Assembly: GCA_026120185.1 (NCBI GenBank)
Contig: JANUWF010002120.1
Location: forward strand, 1,860,001 to 1,924,000
Direction of reading: 5' to 3'
Origin: Voacanga thouarsii
Taxonomy: Eukaryota; Streptophyta; Magnoliopsida; Gentianales; Apocynaceae
Length of the DNA: 64,000 bases
The position numbers and the translations under genes are program-made. The notes under the pieces are model-generated. The model had not been told where the DNA came from, ran no database searches, and saw nothing but the letters and a program-made list of their open reading frames with translations. This document shows, piece after piece, positions 59,454 through 64,000 of the stretch (positions are counted from its first letter, which is position 1; each line of letters begins with the position of its first letter).

Positions 59454-61114
59454 TGTAACACCCAGCTACCTAGGCCCGCCAGGGCCAGGGATGTTACCCC
59501 GTCTAAAGGACAAGGAGTCTTTATAACGAGGACACACAAATATAATAGCGGAAATAAAATGATACTTCAAATTAAAATTTATTACAACCCGAAAGAAATA
59601 ATAATAAATCCAAGAATACTCAAAACAAATCCATAATAAAAATTCATCCGCTCTCAGATCTCCAAACATTACACAAAATAAATCCTCAGAAAATTCTTCC
59701 AAAGTAGACAATATATAGCTACTCATGCCCACAGCAGGATGGACCTGAAATCATGATAAAATGGTGGTGAGACGAAAATCTCAGTAAGTCCGTGTGTGCT
59801 TTAGGTGTTTAGTGAAAACAGTTTGTGGATGCAAAGTGTGAAACCTTTATAAGAGAAATACTAGCAAGCAATAACATTAGTCAAAAGCAAAAGTGGCATT
59901 TTAGCTTTCCCAGCCATACATAAGTAATAAAATCAATCACTCGAAAGAAAGGGATATGGGTTACCACACGTTGGGCCCCATAATCGGTCAGAATGCCGAC
60001 ACTTTGTGCAGACTGACAAAAGTAGGTGATCGGCCTACTGGGCAAGATACTCCTCCTTTTCTATACCCAAACAACAACCAGGTGTCCATTCTGGCAAACC
60101 ACAGTCATTTGACTGAAAACAAACTGCTAGTTCGGACCGGCACGACTCACTGGACTGACATCTTTTCCGGGAAGGACTCACCCCTCAGAGGTGGCCACCT
60201 ACTGAAAGACTTACCCTAACCCTTCAAAGACTAGTCCTAGTAGTCCACCCTTATTGAGTACTCAACGACGTTTCCCACTTGGGATAAAATGAATAAAACA
60301 CTGTTCCACATGAAAATGGCAATTTATGGGTTTTCCAATGTCTTTGACAAAATCAGTTTTAGAAAGAATTTGAGTTTGAGTAAATCTACTCATTGGCTTT
60401 TAAATAATTCAAATGTTTGAAATAAGAAAGGATTTAACATTCAATTGCCTTTACATAAATGAGTATCCATGCACTCTACACTTGGCTTGCCATAATAAAC
60501 ATTTTGCATCAAACAGGTTTTATGCAGGAGCTTACCTGATTCTTGCTCACAATAACAAGGTCTCCAACGGTAGACCTAACCCCACATGGGCAAATACAAA
60601 TCACAATCAATTTCAAGCCACAAACTACTTCCTTAATTTTAAATCGACTCAACTTATTACTACCATGATCCTAGTATCCGAAGCTTTAAGGTTAAATGAT
60701 AAGTAAATATGTTTAAGAGTTGAGTCTAACACAATTATTTAAAATAATTAATGGTTTGGGAAATAAATTTAATAAGTTGAAAGCTTAAATCTTGTTAGGG
60801 AAAATTTATAGTTTATTTTATCAAGAGTTCTAGGTAGTATTAAATAAAATATTAATTTATTAATAATTTAGTTGTTAGAAAATAATTGGTAGCTAAAATT
60901 AGATGAAAATAAATTTAATGAATCTCACTTGAACAATATTAAATAAATTCTTAAGGAGTTTTGATTAGAAGATAATAGTTAAATTTTTAGTAATATATAT
61001 TCTACTAATTGTAATTATTTTCATAAAGGCTTTAATTGATCTCATTATATTAAGTAATATATATATATTTTTTTATTTTTCTAGAAAAAATCATTATTTG
61101 TTTGACTAAAATAT

Positions 61115-61116
<2 letters not shown>

Positions 61117-61149
<33 letters not shown>
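61117..61149. repeat. microsatellite (TA)n in G4 LTR
   Basis: About 16 TA units; G5 has a much shorter TATATATA at the equivalent place (near 51,617). Confidence 0.95.
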
Positions 61150-61152
<3 letters not shown>

Positions 61153-61837
61153 AATCCAAATCTACCCTTCCTAGGGTTTTTTCGAAAATACCAAGAGAAA
61201 TTATTTTATTGAATATTTTATTCATGAAGTAAAAATTTGTTTGGGGACAACTAGATCATGATCAAATTCCCATGGCTAACCACAATCAATACATACACAA
61301 TCTTTTAATTCATCAAATCATCCCAATCATGCATACAAGATTAGATCTCAATTTATCAACACATGATCTAACCCCTACTAGCATAAACATGATCATGGCT
61401 TCAATATTAATCCATCATGAATATAAACCCTATTCACCAATGGTGACATAATCTCTAGCATACTTCATCACATATACTACTTATGACATGCATCAACCTC
61501 AAATCATCATATAATCATCCAAGACAATCCTTCCATGCATAAATCCCATCTCCTTCACAATCATACATATATTCATACTCCAATCTCAACAATATATATA
61601 TATATATATTTATATATACTCAAATCCTATCACCATCCACCTATTATCATTATCACCCTAGAGACATAATTCTAGAGTTTAAAAGAATGATTGATGGTAC
61701 TTACTTGATTGATGAATGCCTCGAAGGAGTTTAGAGTAGATCTCAACTCCTAGATGTCTAACTTTGTCCATGGGAGATGGCGAAAGCATGTTCATGGGAG
61801 GAAAAGTCATCCGGCCAAGAGAGGGGAATTTTCGGCC

Positions 61838-61838
<1 letters not shown>

Positions 61839-61914
<76 letters not shown>
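61839..61914. repeat. microsatellite (AG)n in G4 LTR
   Basis: About 34 AG units after TTCGGCCATG, with one interruption near the end. The Arg-Glu repeat frame across it is an artefact. Confidence 0.97.
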
Positions 61915-61915
<1 letters not shown>

Positions 61916-63542
61916 CCATTAGCATGTTTATTCACATAGGCTCTCACTAGAGATCAAGATTGGAGGAGATGAAGTTGTTAGAATAAATTTACCTTGAAGG
62001 TGTTCTTGACCTTAACAGAAATTTCTGGTTTTGATCCGAAGTAGCAAGATGATTCGTGGAGTTTGATGTTAAGAATGGTGTTGATGGACTCACGGCAGTG
62101 AGTAGGTCAAATCTGGAAGTTTTAGAGAGGGTTTGAGATGGTTTGGAGGGGTATTAGGTGTAGGGAAGTGGTAGGTGTTCTTGGTGTAGTGTGTGTGTTC
62201 TTGGAGGTTGAAGAAAATCAAGAGATGGTAATGTGCAGCTGCCGAATTTTTGTGAGAGATAGAGCTGGACGAATTTCTGTAGGGTTTAGGAGGTTGATTC
62301 TCTGATTTGGAAGGGAAAAGGAAAGGTTAGTTATTACAATCCTTGAAGAATATTTTTAGGAAGTGAATTTGGAAGCTAAATATTCTAAGAATATCTTGAT
62401 TGTTGGACAGCTTTGGAAATCTGCCATGGTTGATTGTTTGAGCAGAATTTTTGTGGGATTAAAGCTGGTTCATGGGGGCTTATGGTGGCCGAAATTAAGG
62501 TGCACAATGATGAAGAAGAGGTCTGGTCAATTGAGTGATATATTATGAAAGGTTGCTAAACAAGGGTGGCTGGAATTTTGGAAACCAATCAAGCTAAATT
62601 GCAGGGATTTGTTGGAGAGATTTTCGGACAGCCATTGCTACCTTTCATCCAAAAGCTTGAGGGAAACAATGGAGCTCTGCTAATGGAGGTTTAAGGATGG
62701 TTTTGACAAGTTAGGGCTGGTGTTTCGGCTGGAAGAAAAATAGGAAACAAAGTTGGAAGTTTGGACTGCCCAGAATTTCGCTGAACAGAAATTTCTGGGT
62801 AGATTTTCGGCTGCCACTTCCAGCCAATTTGCCACGAGCTTGGAAGGGGATTTCTGGGGTATTCAAGGCTGGTTTCCAGCCTTCTTTATGGAGGAAAAAC
62901 ATGGCTAAGGTACTGAACAAAATTTGGAAGAAATCAGCTTGGTTTTGGACCTCCAAAGTAGTGATTTTGCCCAGAATTTTCACTGGTTTTGCATTGCCTT
63001 TGTGCAGCCCGAAAATGGCAGAAATATTTCATGTTTCAAACTGATCTTAAGGCAATTTTTCTGGCAGCATTTTGGAGGGAAATTCAGCTAAGAAGCTCGA
63101 CAATTTAAAGGTACAACAAGCTGAAAAATTTCAGCTTATTCTAAGAAATAAGATGAACTAGTCTAGAGTGAAATTTCAGCAAGTTTACTAGAGGGATTTT
63201 TCCCCTTGGAATTTCCTACCACTCTTCCACATTTTTCAAAATATGAGAAGCCTTGTACTAGTACATTTTGATCTCACAAGATCACAGCATTTTACCGAAA
63301 TTTCTGGAAAGAAAATGGATAGAACATCTTGATCAAACCAAGGAGTTGAAAATTGAGGAAAATTAAGGATCAAAGGAAAATGAATTCCCTTTAAGAAATT
63401 CGAGTAGAGTGAAGGAGTGGAATGAGAATACTCCTAACACGTCTCTCTTAGGACCATCATCCCTACCTTACTCTAAACTCATAACCCGAAATTTCCTCCA
63501 CTAAGCAAAAATAAAATTTAATCTAGCTAAAGCTTCTATGAT

Positions 63543-63605
63543 GGAATTTGAACCCAAGTCCTCAAGAATTAATTTCCAAAGCTCTAACCACTACACCACA
63601 ACAAC
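63543..63605 (-). other. tRNA-like A/B box module in G4
   Basis: On the minus strand, A box TGGTGTAGTGG (63,598-63,588) and B box GGGTTCAAATTCC (63,555-63,543), 43 bases apart as in G5. About 250 bases inside the LTR 5' end. Confidence 0.6.
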
Positions 63606-63850
63606 TCTTGTTGATATTTTCACTAGAAAATTATTTTCTATTCAATCCACAGGCTATCTCCCTATTTTCACCTCGGACAAAAATTACCATCTTGCCCCTC
63701 TCACACAATACTCACCAACAAGACTTCAAGACAATAAAACCCGAATCCAAAACACATAAAAATCATATGAAAATATATTTAACCATGAAATAAAATATGA
63801 TATGCATCCCAACCCCCTTACTCTAAGGTTGGTTTTGACCGGGTTTCACA

Positions 63851-64000
63851 ATGTTTCCCAGGGCCCTAGACATTTTAGATCATTCGGACAACCACAAGGG
63901 GCGATATTATGTAGAAACTATCTTGTACAAGTCTATTTTAATTAACTAGTTACATATACCCAATACACAAGTATATTGGTTCTACTATAGAACCTCAACT
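63851..64000 (-). repeat. copia LTR fragment (copia-5), runs off window
   Basis: The reverse complement reads AGTTGAGGTTCTAT, CTAGTTA, TTGTCCGAATGATCTAA and CTAGGGCCCTGGGAAACAT. It matches the middle of the copia-1/2 LTRs (compare 31,020-31,170). G4 is inserted at its left edge; the other half is not in the window. Confidence 0.85.

Larger units (their letters stand above)
59454..63850 (-). repeat. G4 5' LTR, Tekay-type (4,397 bp)
   Basis: The left end is TGTAACACCC beside the primer site; the right end is GACCGGGTTTCACA. Same family as G5 in the opposite orientation. It lies inside a copia LTR that continues at 63,851. It contains (TA)n at 61,117-61,149, TA-rich tracts near 61,590, (AG)n at 61,839-61,914 and a tRNA-like module. 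No coding content. Confidence 0.9.

Noticed and set aside
61754..61939. Arg-Glu repeat open frame.
   Set aside because: Produced by the AG microsatellite.

Overview
The window is an AT-rich piece of an angiosperm nuclear genome. It consists almost entirely of nested, decayed LTR retrotransposons. I find no host protein-coding gene, rRNA or functional tRNA gene. The evidence for a plant is the co-occurrence of Ty1/copia elements with iMet-tRNA primer sites, Ty3/gypsy chromoviruses of the Tekay/Del type with LTRs of 3-4.4 kb, an Athila-like 3' region, and relics of plant pararetroviruses (Caulimoviridae). Species cannot be read from the sequence.

Layout, left to right. (1) 1-3,100: 3' part of a + strand copia element (copia-1), with the 3' end of another LTR (family F) inside it. 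Copia-1 sits in the integrase region of a minus-strand Tekay element. (2) 3,101-11,490: that Tekay element (G1): pol, gag, an extra leader ORF, primer site and a 4.15-kb 5' LTR. (3) 11,491-15,523: a minus-strand Athila-like unit (E) whose only ORF resembles the 'putative plant transposon protein' family; a fragment of another gypsy element (D) is embedded in it. (4) 15,524-18,471: caulimovirid debris, namely a viroplasmin-like ORF and two pol fragments lying head to head. (5) 18,472-22,382: minus-strand copia-3. (6) 22,383-53,790: one minus-strand Tekay element (G2) stretched by nested insertions. These are an LTR unit G6 in its 3' LTR, a complete copia-2 (30,536-43,084, target duplication GCCTA) in its pol, a solo LTR G3 (duplication TTAAG) inside the copia-2 3' LTR, and a family-C solo LTR in the G2 5' LTR, which itself carries solo LTR G5 (duplication TAAGG). 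(7) 53,791-59,210: a copia-4 5' LTR, then a minus-strand D gypsy fragment interrupted by a second family-C solo LTR in the opposite orientation. (8) 59,211-63,850: leader and 4.4-kb 5' LTR of Tekay element G4 (minus), inserted in a copia LTR that runs off the right edge.

Nesting reaches four levels, and several target-site duplications fix the boundaries to the base. When nested pieces and one duplication copy are subtracted, LTR lengths agree closely: copia 1,872/1,874/1,876; family C 1,706/1,717; G2 and G3 about 3.2 kb. All coding parts carry stops or frameshifts, so nothing here looks autonomously active.

Most worth following up: a tRNA-like Pol III box module at the same place in several Tekay-type LTRs, a leader ORF upstream of gag shared by three Tekay elements, two divergent caulimovirid pol relics head to head, and the E unit carrying a plant-transposon-protein ORF instead of gag-pol.
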